Made by a program: the position numbers and the translations under genes
Source of the DNA: Dysidea avara
Lineage: Eukaryota; Porifera; Demospongiae; Dictyoceratida; Dysideidae
Length of the DNA: 64,000 bases
Reading direction: 5' to 3'
Assembly (NCBI RefSeq): GCF_963678975.1
Contig: NC_089280.1
Span: 2,431,001-2,495,000, forward strand
Notes under the pieces: model-generated
The model's input: only the letters and a program-made list of their open reading frames with translations
Databases searched by the model: none
What the model was told of the DNA's origin: nothing
Shown: positions 43,953 to 56,289 of the stretch, in pieces
Position numbering within the stretch: position 1 is the stretch's first letter
Layout: every line of letters begins with the position of its first letter

Positions 43953-46018
43953 ATGTCTCTTATACGTAGACTAGCAGTAATAACAGGTAAGCATACTATA
44001 TAATTGTCTGATAGTATTAGAATTTTGGATGCGGTAGTTATGTGTCTTTTTTCTTTTGTGCACGTGATCAACATGCACAGGTGGTGGGAGTGGCATAGGA
44101 CGTGCCACATGTCAAATAATGGCCAGAGAGGGTGCGTCTGTAGCTGTAGTTGATGTGGATGAGTCAGCAGCTAAAGAAACAGCTGAACTATGCAAACAGT
44201 CATGTCCTAAACCAGACGAAGCACAATTCCACAGTTACAGTGTGTCCGTAGCAAACTCTAAAGCAGTTAATGATATGATGAAGGAGGTGAAGGGTCAGTT
44301 CTCCCAGCCACTAAGTATAGTGGTAAATGGAGCTGGAATTATCAGAGATAAAATGTTGTGGAAGATGACAGAGGAACATTTTGAAGAAGTCATTGATGTT
44401 AACTTGAAGGTGACTCATGTAATGACACGTTTAACCTCATTGTAATATGCACTGTTGACAACTTGGGAAAATAGAGTAAAATCTGCTCCATGCTGGTTAC
44501 CTATATGCTAAAATCCCTTGACTTTGATAAGCTGGTGGCTGGTTATTAATTTTTAGTTTGTTTAGAGAGGTAGCCTTTCCTTCACCAATATGATGCATAC
44601 AAACATACACTCACATCAATAGCTAGAAAATATGGTGGTGTATCACTGCACACACATAGTTATGGTATTCACATATTAGTACATTATTCTCATGTACCAG
44701 GGTCCAGCCATGTAAAACAATTAGTAGATTGATGTGTGCAACAATAACTTTTGGATTTGAATTTACAAACATTAGCATATGCACACAAGAGGTGCTACTA
44801 CATTTTTCTACAGTATTGTATAACACTAGAGCTGCACACACTAGAGCTGCACACACTAGAGCTGCACACACTAGAGCTGCACACAATTGCTGTACTCTCA
44901 TACATAACACAGGGTACGTTTCTGGTCAGTCAGGCAGCAGTGAAACAGATGATGCAGGACGGGTGTAAGAATGGATCAATTGTTAACATCTCCAGTATAT
45001 CAGCCAAGGTTGGTATATGTTAGTGTCTGTCACTCTACTGTGTACTGTACATATGTGAGTGTGACCTGATCTTTATGTGTATGCAATGACTGTTGAGTCG
45101 CCTAGCTGAATTAGTCAACAAGGCTTGGTTCTAGTAATAAAGTTACAACAAAAATGGTCAGTGTACCAGTACAATTTTATTTATTTAGAGATGGGATTTC
45201 AATTTTACCAGCTCCTTACACTATAGCCATTTTGTTTTTTGACATTATTCAAAAGATGATTATCATCCCTATTTGATTGTCCAAGCAAATGTGGGGTAAG
45301 GGTATTCATATTATTGAAAAGTTGTTTGTACAAAGCACAGAAACACAATTTTCTTACGTATCATTTGATAAGAGTACTAGCTATACAGTTGTTCTAATAG
45401 AACATGAACCCTTATTCAAAATAATTATTCTAATTGAGTAATCATTTCGTGTGTTCAGATAATATTCATTAAGGCTAATTGACATTCAGATAACTGACTC
45501 TCCTGTTCACTGTACTATCTATTAAATGACCAGTGAGATTCTTCTGTGCAGTTTGAAAATGCACTTACCTTTCTTTGATTGATTTCACATTCTATGCCTT
45601 GTGGTACTTATGCAGTCCAAGTACAACCAACACATAATACACTATATTATATGACTGTAATACTGTCATCTCATCACGTGATCCCACAGCATGGTAACAT
45701 TGGCCAGTCCAACTACTCAGCCTCTAAGGGAGGGGTGATCTCAATGACGAAGACCTTCGCACTGGAGCTAGCCAGGTACAGAGTCCACATGTTGTCTTTT
45801 ACATGTTATTTTGCTGAGCAGTCATGGGATAAGATGTAATGCTATATTACCCGGCTTCATCAAAACTCCAATGACCGGTAAAGTGCCGAGTGAAATATTG
45901 GATAAGGTGCACAGTGAGTGTAGTTGTGACTGGAGTAATATTGTCTCCTTGCAGATCATTGAAATGGTTCCAATAGGAAGAATTGCAAACCCTGAAGGTG
46001 TGTGTGCGTGCGTGCGTT

Positions 46019-46081
<63 letters not shown>

Positions 46082-47257
46082 CATGGGTGCTTGAGCACCC
46101 ATAAATATTTCCAGTGGCATAACTAATGAGTGTCAGCACACTGTACTATATCATTACTGAAAAGATTGAGATACTCTAATAGAGCAGTCAATGACTGTAA
46201 TAAAGCAGTCACACTCACGACCTTTTTTTGTTGTTGTTGTTGATCTTCAGCTTTACCACTGGGCACCCATTAGCTAAATATCTTCCTACGCCCCTGTGAA
46301 TCCTGCATACAGTGGTCTCTCCATTATCCGGCCATCGATTATCCGAATGTTCTACTATCCATGTTGTTGAAGTGACTGTTCTATTAGAGTATTTTAACTG
46401 AGGTCTGTATAAAAATGTATGGACTTTTTTATCCAAACTTTTCCATTATCCAAACACACCTAGGGCCCTACGAGTTCAGATAATGGAGGGACCACTGTAC
46501 ATGTGGTTTGCACAATAAAATACAAAGGGTGAAATTATGCATGCTATAGAAAAGGTTATGTTTAATCAAAGTGTTACTCACAGGAGCAAGTTTCAAATCA
46601 ATTGTTTACCTATTGATGGATAGCTTGTTTTTTGTTCCTGCAGCCTAAACAGCATACATGTTACGAACATTCATACAACAATGTTGCCATCATTCCTTCA
46701 GTTAAAACATTTTCATAGTAAGTGAATTCAGTGCTACAACTACGGTACGGATATATTTGTGTATTTGGCAATTCATGGATAATGCTTTGAGCCATGTCCC
46801 AACTTTGTAGACCAATGTACATGTAAGTTATGGCCTCAAATTTAGGGTCCGTAGTTTATTTCAGTATAGTTGATTTCTTTGCTCTTCCTACTGTCTCTAT
46901 TGTAATAATTTAAGACTGTCTCACCACAGTGGGTCAAAACTTTGGTAACCCATTCTTTGGCAACAAAACAAAATTCAGAAATGATACAAAGCTTGCAGGT
47001 TTTGTTGAGATGGTCACATATGTATGCGTGTATTCATAGTCAGACCTTCAGTGCTGGTCACTGTAAAGTGCTAATAATAAATAGTGATGATGTGTCTATA
47101 CCGTGCTCTATAGAGGTTGGTGAGGTGATCACATTCTTGGCATCAGATAAGGCTAGTTACATCACTGGGACCACAATAGAGATCACAGGTTGGTGTGGAT
47201 CACATGATTATCACCTGTATCATGTGATCTGTTGTTGTAGGAGGATTATGGATGTGA
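43953..47257 (+). CDS. HSD17B8: 17-beta-hydroxysteroid dehydrogenase 8-like SDR, eight exons, 254 aa
   Basis: Exons: 43953-43986, 44081-44409, 44913-45008, 45690-45775, 45822-45906, 45955-45997, 47114-47188, 47241-47257. All introns are GT-AG and the 765-nt sum is in frame. The protein is a classical short-chain dehydrogenase: TGGGSGIG cofactor loop from residue 11, VNGAG, catalytic Ser in NISSISAK and YSASK. HGIRCNAILPGFIKTPM and the C-terminal YITGTTIEITGGLWM match HSD17B8, whose animal form is about 260 aa. In mammals HSD17B8 pairs with CBR4 as the mitochondrial 3-ketoacyl-ACP reductase and also oxidises estradiol; the same role here is inferred. The start MSLIRRLAVITG leaves almost no room for a long targeting peptide. 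Three introns are only 46, 48 and 52 bp. Confidence 0.95.
44824..44885. repeat. 15-bp tandem repeat, four copies, HSD17B8 intron 2
   Basis: ACTAGAGCTGCACAC is repeated four times, ending 28 bp before exon 3 of HSD17B8. It occupies the region where the branch point and polypyrimidine tract would lie. Confidence 0.9.
46018..46080. repeat. (TG)n microsatellite at the start of HSD17B8 intron 6
   Basis: A pure TG run beginning about 20 bp after the donor of exon 6. The donor itself is GTGTGTGTGCG, so the repeat grades into the splice site. Confidence 0.95.
46310..46497. mobile_element. pogo/Tigger-like MITE in HSD17B8 intron 6
   Basis: The ends CAGTGGTCTCTCCATTATCC and (reverse strand) CAGTGGTCCCTCCATTATCT are inverted repeats with TA duplicated outside (46308-46309 and 46498-46499). 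The 188-bp unit has further ATTATCC words and one TTCTATTAGAGTA motif at 46378. A single related end (CAGTGAAACTTCATTTATCC) lies at 47340. Confidence 0.8.
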
Positions 47258-48574
47258 CAGTTGTAGGATGCTATAGTGTATTATAGTAAACTATTACCAT
47301 TATAATAACCTGAATGACTACCAGAAAAGTTTTCAATTGCAGTGAAACTTCATTTATCCGAACTCCTGGGGACCACCTGGTATTAAGATAACCAAATGTC
47401 CGTAACTCTGAAGTCATCATAAAACAAATGCATATGAAAGTAAAATCTTTAGTAGAATACTCACTGATCTCATTTCTGTGTTTGGTTAATGATAGGTAAC
47501 TGGTATTTGAATGACAGAGGTCCAACTCTGATACAGTACACTGCAAAAAATAACAAGCCACAAATGAGACAATTAGTAAATAAAACAATTGCAGATACAC
47601 ATACTTCACATTTATACTGGACCATCCTCCATTAACCTGTGAGGGGAACATGTGATGATCACATGCAATTAGGACTCCTAACCATGTGACACCTGATCCT
47701 TTTTGATCCTCTGTAACAAAACCACTTCATTTATGTGGTCATGGTTTTGATATTACGTATAAAAAAAACATGTTCTATGTGACTTCAGCATTATCTCAAG
47801 TAGCTAGTATGCAACTTGATAATACTAGCCAGTACTGAAAACTGTACAAATATCTAGAACTACTATATGTATATATTATGTTTATTGGAATTGGCACACA
47901 TGATCCACATCGCAAAAATAGTGTTCCAATACTACCTATATGAACCGTCTTTAGTCAGTATTGAAACAACTAATTCAAAAAAATCCCTATAGCGAGAGAA
48001 AATGGATCACAAATCTATAAATTACTCCAATGTTATTTAGTATTATATTGAGGCCTGAGGTCTGATTTTATCTGAGCATAGGTAAAATTAGTCCAACACC
48101 AAAACATAGACAGAACATATACAGGCAGTATTTGTATACAAATTATACTATGCCATGAATTCTTAATTCACCATTTTCATTTTTCAATACCACTATTAGC
48201 TGGGCTCTTGTGATTAACACTTCCACATATCCTATCAGCAGCTGCATCAGTATTATAAGTGTAATTCTAATTTCTATACAACATACCGTGCATGAATTCT
48301 TTACTTTTTTCTTTTACCATTGATTTCTCACTATTAAGTGATCATGAGCTCCTATGCTTACCACAATTTCTTTTCCTCTGGTTTCTGCTGTGCCTGCATC
48401 ATCAGCATAATTCAGATACAATGCGAGCCACTATTTAAATGATTATAATTCAAGGTTGTGGAGGTTGACCAGTGTAGAGAACCTCTGGCAGCAGAGAGTC
48501 TGGGGGTTGTGTGGTAGCCATTTGTATAATGTTAATATTCACCAACATTAATAATTCATCTTGACACCAACTCT
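47258..48574. other. 3' flank of HSD17B8
   Basis: No coding segment seen. It includes a lone pogo-like end at 47340 and otherwise AT-rich unique-looking sequence. Confidence 0.45.
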
Positions 48575-49070
48575 CCAGCCTAAAGTACTTGATGCTTGTT
48601 CGCCCAATATTAGAATATGCCTGTGTAGCCTGGTCACCATACCATCAGTGTAATGTACAGGCAATAGAAATGGTACAAAGACATGCTGCCAGATATGCAA
48701 AAAAACAAGTTTGATAGGTATGCAAGCGTATCGGAAATGATTAGTATACTGGGATGGCCCACTTTAGAAGCAGACATAACACCTTGGGAGATCTTATGAT
48801 GTATAAAATTATGAACAACTTGGTAGATGTGCCTACTGATACAAATCTGTTTACCATCAACGTTACAGCAGCTAAGAGGACATACTGAGAAACTTCAACA
48901 GCTACCCTGTAGAGTGAATGTATACCCCTATTCCTTTTTTCCACAAGTGATCAAATTATGGAATACTCTACTCCAGTACCTGATAAGTTCACTGGATTTA
49001 CAAACTTTCAAAGAGAGACTTTACAATCTACACTATTATCACACGTACGGCAATACTCATATCTGAGTTT
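48575..49070 (+). mobile_element. Degraded LINE reverse-transcriptase C-terminal fragment
   Basis: Across shifting frames the plus strand reads VRPILEYACVAWSPYHQ, EMVQRHAARYA, MMYKIMNNLVDVPTDTNLF, LRGHTEKLQQLPCRVNVY and VIKLWNTLLQYL. This is the C-terminal part of a CR1/L2-like reverse transcriptase. The A-rich tail AATAAATGAATAAATAAAC follows. It has several frameshifts and stops, lacks the catalytic motif, and is older than the fragment at 15554. Confidence 0.8.
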
Positions 49071-50351
49071 GTACATTAATGAAAATAAATGAATAAATAA
49101 ACAAGTTACACCATATAGATATAGCCATTATACATAAAAACAGTACCAGCTATAGGACTAAGTACAGACTACAGAGAAGTGGAGAAGGCTTGCCTAGACT
49201 AGCTGTTATTTTAAATTGAGTCACATGGCACTTTGACTGCACTATTAGAGTATTTGACCACTTTATAACCCTAAGATTGGGCATAATTAGCTACCGTACA
49301 GCTGAAAAGCTGCTCACAATTAGCAAATAGCAATATGCAAATATGAATGTACCATCTCAATCCTTCCACTACCCGTAGGCTACAATATGTCTTAATAGTA
49401 AATAGTCACATTCTACATTTAATTAATACAAGGGGGTGTAGTCAGACTTTTGGTGATGCTACACATCTAGCTATAGCTAGGTAATGTAGGAAAGACCTAC
49501 CTTAGTATGCAGCCACAACTTTGGCTAGACAAGAAGCCAGAAACTTAGCTATCAAGTTGTTCCCCAAATTGGGGGTCCTAGCTAAGAGCTATAAATCCTT
49601 GATTTTATGTTAGTTGGGAATTCAGTTACCAGATGGCCAGAATAGCTAACTCAAACTTGGCCGGACAGATTGCCGAATCAGTGAGGGCCTTGAAGGTATC
49701 CAACCTTGCAATTGTACCTTTTAGGCACGTGCACGCCAAAGTACTGTCACCCCAATAGCTAATAGAGTAGCTGTGGTAATTAAGAGTCACTTAAGTTAAA
49801 AGCACCACTATCACCTAATACAGTGACCCCAATATTTCACACTACTTGTAGGGAAAGGTGTAACCATATGACATTACCTTAAAATTTCAAAAAATTTACT
49901 TACCATGTATTCAGTGAGAGTTTGATATTTTCACTGAAGCCATGTAAGTTTTGGTGTTATACGAGTCATATGGGTGAGTCACCATGTTGATAAGGTCATC
50001 ATTTCATGTTGAATTGTGGTAAATGTTATGGAAACATTTGCAGGAACTCTAAAGATTGTCAAAACACCTTAGTTAACTTAGTAGCTACGTACACTTCATA
50101 TCTTTATCCTGCTTAGGCTATCTGGAAACAAAAAAAAAAAACAACAGGTATATAGCTAATCTGAAATGGTCTCGGAAATGGTATTTCTATAGTAACATAG
50201 TTTAAAGTCCTGTGTAACCTCTTAATTGGATTACCAACAGCGACACGCCGGCGCACGCTGTAGTTTCAGGGCATGCCCTGGAGTATATTGGATAGCTAGC
50301 TAGCTACTGGAAGGATCTAGAAAGCGAATCAGACCCAATCAGGCAAAGCGG
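49071..50351. other. Non-coding stretch
   Basis: One CTATTAGAGTA motif at 49238. No gene or transposon ends recognised. Sequence near 50240 becomes CpG-richer (ACGCCGGCGCACGC) ahead of the weak candidate gene. Confidence 0.4.
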
Positions 50352-51166
50352 ATGACAAAACATTTTGGTCCAGTCCCAGACGATGAAATCAGTTTCACGG
50401 ACAGTTCAGAGCCTAGATGTCTACAACCATTTAGAACCAAGTCAAAAAGTAAGCCATGAGTATTTATCGCATATAAGGTAAATAAGGGTAGCTGACACTC
50501 TTTGTGAATGAAGTCGCTCTAACACTGCAGTCACAATGAAACTCTAAACGTAATGCTCACCGCTTACGAGAGTTAGAACTGCAATAGCAAAGAAAAGTTT
50601 TTATTTTCGTGATAGCTACGCAAATTTGGAATTCGCTAAATCCCACACTTTATGAAGCAAGGAAACTGGTAGATTTTAATTTTTTATATAAGTCACTTCT
50701 GTGTACGTAATTGTGTGTATTTAATAACTGTATGTTTGTCAGGGCACTGCTGAAAAGCAGTATTTTTATACTGAGCAGTCTTCCCTTCAAAAAAAAAAAA
50801 AAAAAACCTATCTGATGCATTTAAACAGGCATATAACTATAATTTTACGATGTATTGTGTTTATAGCTAATTCGGGGTTGCATCTGAAGCACAAATTTCG
50901 TTGCAATATACTTATTTGCTGTGGAGTTTTATGGGTTCAAATTTAATTGTGTGTAGCTATCATTGTTCAACTTGGAGCACTTTCAATATATAACAAGCCA
51001 ATAGCACCTCCATCTAAAACAAGTGTAGAAACTAAAGTATACCACTCATCTACAGCTTATAGGAAGCAGCATGCATAGCTAGATGCCAATTCGTGATTAT
51101 TTTCTTTGTACAGCTGCTGTAGCGGAATCGACTGCCGCTCCACCTGTGCTACATGGATTCTTGTGA
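50352..51166 (+). CDS. Weak two-exon candidate small protein (49 aa)
   Basis: ATG at 50352 opens a frame of 32 codons plus one base (starting MTKHFGPVPDDEISF) to a good donor AAA|GTAAGC at 50448/50449. An excellent acceptor (TTATTTTCTTTGTACAG) at 51113 continues in phase to TGA at 51164-51166, adding AVAESTAAPPVLHG. A short CpG-rich stretch lies upstream. I recognise no domain. Exon 1 may instead begin a longer gene whose later exons I cannot place, or this may be chance. Confidence 0.25.
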
Positions 51167-52119
51167 TTTTTGGTATGCTATTAGCCAAGAGTATAAATCC
51201 TTAGAAATAGATAATGCAAGCCTGTTATATCAACATTTTAAACAAAATTACCTGTGATTACACTACAAATTCATGTCAACCATTGCAACGGAGTAACATA
51301 TTCGCTTCAATTTCGGTTGTGCACATAATATATATATAGCCCATAGGACACTGTATTAGTGTACCAAATTATATGGCCAGGATCCTACCATTGCTGAGAG
51401 TGAACCAAGTGTCTCTGGAATTAGCCGCTGTCCAGAATTACCTGCACTTACCTTACCTTGTACAAGTTCTGCCTTTGTGTTCATCGTCCAGTGCCTAACT
51501 GGTAAAGTTACTGCCGAGCAAGTGGCTATTCTGATATACGTATACTAACCTTAGTCAGTCTGTGATTTAAAATAGTTTTGTCAATAAGCAAGACATGGAT
51601 ATCAGGGGAAAGCCTATAGCTGGCTGTGACTTTCATTTGATTCACAATTCCATACACTATGCTAGTGCCGGAGCACAAGTTTGTGGCTATAGTATTCTCT
51701 TGGGATCAATGAAACAACCCAGGTTTCACCACTTCTGCAAATACTTATACCTGGCTGATTTCTCCTGCATTACCTCCACATTAAGAAGTTTAATTAATTA
51801 AATATTCCATGTAGTGATTTATAATTGCACACTGCCAATAAGTTATCACATTAAGAGGAATCCTTCAATGCTACCAACCAGACAAATTTAATTTGTGGTC
51901 TAAGGCCTTCCTGATATATTATTTGGAGCAAGAGTTTAATGTGATCTTTAAATAAATACTCTGTACACATGGAGAAGGTTGTGTTGATGTTCTAGAAGGT
52001 GTTCTACAACTTGACAATGTCATAATTGAGGTGAGCCCCATCATAATGATAGCTGTGATGGATTTACGTTGCTTGCAATGTATGGCAGCCACTACTTGTA
52101 GCACTATATACTAAACTGA
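51167..52119. other. Non-coding stretch
   Basis: Open frames at about 51370-51550 and 51595-51801 have no recognisable domain and lack convincing exon boundaries. Nothing else recognised. Confidence 0.35.
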
Positions 52120-52310
52120 TTTGTATACTAATGTTGTGTTTTGTGTGTATTTTGTGGATGTTTTGTACTAGTTTTCTAGTTGTATATGGTTGCCTGTTCT
52201 TTGTATACCGGCTGTTTTTGTACCTATATTTGTGTGTTTTTATTCTTACACTCCTCTGTGGAAGATCGGCTATGCTGATCTAATCAAAAATCAATCAATA
52301 AATATATACT
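52120..52310 (+). mobile_element. Probable LINE 3' end
   Basis: A T/G-rich tract (GTTTTGTGTGTATTTTGTGG) leads to GGCTATGCTGATCTAATC and a short AATCAATCAATAAAT tail. This resembles the 3' untranslated end and simple-repeat tail of invertebrate non-LTR retrotransposons. No reverse-transcriptase sequence remains. Confidence 0.45.
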
Positions 52311-52435
52311 ACCCATGTACTGTACACGTCATGTCAACCTTGATTTTGTGAGATTCTGAATAGTAGCTATTTACTTGTATGTCATGTTTCTGTGTGTTGA
52401 TATAAATCAATTTTGATAATGTGTAACCCTTGAAG

Positions 52436-53375
52436 ATGGTAGGTGGGCTTCTTGGTGAGGATGGCTTGTCTTTGCAAGTCCACTGTCTAGTTATGACCAC
52501 CTGATAAAAACAGTTTAGGTACAAATAAAAAAAAAATTAAAAAATGAAATGCATAAACAACACAAAGAGACTAAGACAGGAAATTACAACAGATGTTATC
52601 GGTGTGCATTAAAGTCTAAGTCAACAAGCTCTTGGCTGGCTTTTGTTGGTGCTGCTACTAGTCCCCCTTCAGTGAATTGTGAAGGATAAACTCATACCAG
52701 CAGATAGTTGAAACTGTGAAGTGAATGAGGCTGAGGTGAGCTACATCAGTGGCAAGATCATGTGATGCGATGGAAGCACAGGGAGGAGCTGTAGGACCAA
52801 ACAGAAGGGCCAGTGGAGTGATGGATGCTGGAGGTTGTTGGATATCTGAGTTTTGCAGTAGTGCTTGTCTGGTAGGTTGGTATCAGGTGTGACGATTGGT
52901 AGAAAACTTCCAAAATCTGATGGCGGGTGATGAGAGCAGGTGAGTTAGCTCGAGGAGTGCAGTTGCGAGTAGGTGAGTTAGTTTATGGAGGTCAATGTGA
53001 GAAAGTAAATTAGCTAGCTAGTTGAGGGCAGTGAGATCAAGTGAGTTATCTTAACTGAAGTGACTGATGCTGGAGGACATTGGGTTGCTAGCAGAGCTGA
53101 TGGTGACTGTTTCAGTCCTGGAACTAGTTAGCATAGTGACGGTGAGTTATCTGGAGGATGATGTGCAGGATCACCGATCACCAATATTGACTTTGTGAGG
53201 GTTGGGTAGATGGTTGTCTTGAGTTGTCAGGGTCACCAATGTAGCCAATAAGGAATGGTAGCTGGGCTACTTGGGCGAGGATGACTCACCTTTGCAAGTC
53301 CATTGTAGTAGATATGAGCACAAATGATAAAATGTATAGGTACATCATGAAATAAACAACACAAAGAGACAAAGT
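52436..53375. repeat. Direct repeats about 820 bp apart (LTR-like?)
   Basis: 52436-52580 and 53252-53375 share ATGGTAGSTGGGCT, CGAGGATG / TGAGGATG, TTTGCAAGTCCA, TAAACAACACAAAGAGAC and nearby words in the same orientation. The span between is rich in GTGAGTTA and GAGCTG words and has no gag or pol sequence. It could be a non-autonomous LTR element or two copies of a simple dispersed repeat. Confidence 0.4.
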
Positions 53376-53991
53376 CCATTTCCATGCAAGCTAAAGTATT
53401 CATGGTATGATGATGAATATTAATTTAATATGGGTTGTACAACATCCGGTGTCCTTGGGGGGTCCTTAAAATGTATTGAAGCCTATGAGACTGCAATCTT
53501 TACACTTTGTGGGAGCCCAAACCATACTGTTTTCTCTTATAAGAACGTACTCTTATAGCAGCCACTATACTACAATGTTGACGCTGTGTTGTGATTGAAA
53601 AATCAGCAACCTTGTGTTAACTGGTAGTGATATCTTAACTTTTAAAGTGTGCATCGCAAGGTATTTTTACTGTTATAAGCGTTAAACAGCAAAACATGGC
53701 CACTAAACCTATTGTAACTGCTGAAATAATTGTATAGCATTGAAGGAATCACAGCAATGAAAGATTACTAATTTTTGTAATGAAATATCATAATATAGCA
53801 TTGTTCCCTACCTTGTAGAAACGCATTTTTCTCACTAGGTAGATTTTCTACCTGAAGAGTATAATTTCATTGTCAGTTTAGGCTCCTGTGAAGGGCTAAG
53901 GAATGTGGTGGTTAATTGGGGTGAGCCTAAGCGAGCTCCACACTAGTGAGAGTTTTCATACGGTGAACCATGTACGATTAAAAGCAGAGAA

Positions 53992-54058
53992 AAATTATTG
54001 CTAATTAAAATTATTGCTAATTAAAATTATTGCTAATTAAAATTATTGCTAATTAAAA
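53992..54058. repeat. 16-bp tandem repeat, four copies
   Basis: ATTGCTAATTAAAATT is repeated four times without change. Confidence 0.95.
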
Positions 54059-54087
54059 TCCATACATATTCAACAACACTTACGGAA

Positions 54088-54255
54088 GAATCACAGTATA
54101 GTTTATTGATGCTCCAAATAAGGCTCATACGGCCAACCATTACACGAACAATAATCGGCATGGTTTACTGACACTCCAAATAAGGCTTGTACGGTCAACC
54201 ATTACACGAACAATAATCGGCGTGATTTACTGTCACTCCAAATAATGCTCGTACC
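54088..54255. repeat. About 61-bp tandem repeat, nearly three copies
   Basis: Units run from TTTACTGACACTCCAAATAA through ACCATTACACGAACAATAAT to CGGCRTG. Two are full and the third is partial. It ends about 40 bp before the Helitron-like fragment, so it could be that element's flank. Confidence 0.85.
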
Positions 54256-54297
54256 TTGTGTCATTTATGATATGCCTGGTGTCATATTATCATTAAA

Positions 54298-54670
54298 ATG
54301 GAACAAGAAGAAAGATTAAGACAACGGAGGGAGCAATATAGTGCACAAAACCCCTGAACAGACACAGCAAAAATTAGCCAGGCACAGAGAATGTGACAGA
54401 CAAAGATATGCCGCATTAACCATCGAGGAACGCCGTAATTTGTCTCAAAGAAGAAGAGAAAGAGTGATATAAGCCAGTGACACGGCACACCGACCACTGG
54501 ACCAGAATGATCATGTTGTTAGAAACGAACTTCCATCATTTCATGATCCCTCAGTCATGAGCAAAGTGATGCAATATCACGCTGACTTGATGGGTTAAAC
54601 CTTCAATAAATGCTCTGTCTGTATGGAAAATTTTCCAACTTTGAAAATTAATGCTGCTGGCAAGTGTACA
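54298..54670 (+). mobile_element. Degraded Helitron-like helicase N-terminal fragment
   Basis: ATG at 54298 gives MEQEERLRQRREQYSAQNP then a stop. In the other frames follow QKLARHRECDRQRYAALTIE, RRNLSQRRRERV, FHDPSVMSKVMQYHADLMG and CSVCMENFPTLKINAAGKC. The Arg-rich heptad-like head and the CxxCxxxFP motif match the N-terminal part of animal Helitron Rep-helicase ORFs. At least one frameshift and three stops break it, and Rep and helicase domains are absent. Confidence 0.65.
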
Positions 54671-56289
54671 TGATTTGGAATCAACTGACAATCTCACTTG
54701 TCAGCAGAAACTAACCCTGTTAGTACAACCATCACCTTCACCACCTGCAGACAAAATAGTAATATTACTATTTTAATTGTAATAATTGTAACTTTAAGTT
54801 AATATTTGATGTTATTCAACATCATCATCTTTCATCATAAAGATCATTACTAGCTAGCTACAGATCAAAAATATATATATTTCAGAAATCTCAACTACTT
54901 GAATCGCTCGATTTGAATCTTAAACTTACCCTGTCAACTTCATACTTTATAGCCATGAAATCCTTACCTTCACCATACATCAGGCTTGACCCATGATGTT
55001 CGAGCATCTGTCTAGTAGTTGTGATTACACAACATCTGGTGTCCTTTAAAATGTGTTGAAGCCTGTGGGAGTGATGTAAGAAACCTTATGTAAACAGACG
55101 TTGTGTATTTATTAGTTAACAAGCTTTGGCTGGCAACAACTAGTTAGCAAGCTCTTGGCTGGCTTCTGTTGTTGCTAGTACAAATGGTCAAGATGTAATA
55201 TTGTCTCTCACTTAATAATTTGTGCATAACATCCTTAAATTAAATATGTGACGAGATTTATGGCGCAAACCTAAATTGCAGTATAAATTATAGTGGAATA
55301 CTTGCATTTTAAAAAGTTTTGTGAATTTTTTCATTTTGTAAAAACTTGGATATGATTTTATTTGTGTACTCAAGAGAAGTTCGAAAATCTTTGTTTCATT
55401 GTAGTAGACTAATGGATGGGTGCATTAGTTATGAGCATTTGTTTACATCACATTGAAGTAATTATACTATTGATCTTTCTTAACCGATATTGTTTCTGTA
55501 TGTTGGAAGAAAGGTGATGCAAGGTACAACTTACCCAGCACTGAATTTCCCTGTTCATGGAAATCATGTTGGTGCAAGTTGCAACTCTGTATATCACTGC
55601 TTTTGTAAGTTACAACCACTTTTGTAAGCACACATAATTTATTTTTCCTAACTTGCCGTATAAAACCAAATGTATTCTCTGGAGAAGTTCACCAATAACT
55701 TTTGGAGTTATAGCCCTATAAAGTAGCAAAAACAGAAAGATCGATTTATGTATGTAGGTTATAAATATTCAATAATAAAGAATTAAAAAATGTGCCACTA
55801 TGCCAGGTTTTCACAAATTTGGTTACTTGTTTTGGCTTCCTGTTGCAAACTATTTGTAGTTGAGAATATGTACTGTAGAATGTCTATAAACTGTGGAAAT
55901 AATTGTCATCACTATCCTTGTAACTGTTGTAAGTAAACATGCAATATGACTACATTGCTATAAAGTAGGCTTACCCCTTCAATGCTATGCATTCACCTAG
56001 CAAAGGAAAAGTTGAGCAGCTGGCTGGCTTACATGTCACACTTACATACGTATCTTATTATGCAACATCTAATTTACGTCTCCTTTGAATTGTGTGGCTT
56101 TTTATATGGCTTTCCAACTATAGACACTCACAAACTGGCTAGCAGCTTGGCAAATTGTAGAGCATGATCCATGAGTGGTTATTGAGGATAACAACACAAA
56201 GACTGCCATAAAACATGAATAGGTTATCCAATTGCCTTAAAATATAGCACACAGTAGGGGAGTTAAAAGGCACATATTGGTATTTGGTA
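54671..56289. other. Non-coding stretch with diverged repeats
   Basis: The segment 55230-55800 shares TTTGAAAATCTTTGTTTCAT-like, ACCCAGCA and TGCAAGTTGCA words with 57545-58135, so both are copies of an unnamed repeat. No gene seen. Confidence 0.45.

Noticed and set aside
45811-46139. Open frames across HSD17B8 exons 5 and 6 and the TG repeat
   Set aside because: The plus-strand one merges two real exons with introns; the minus-strand ones are antisense shadows with Thr-His repeats.
51370-51550. Candidate third exon for the weak gene at 50352
   Set aside because: The only open frame is out of phase with the exon 1 donor, and in the matching phase a stop follows at once.
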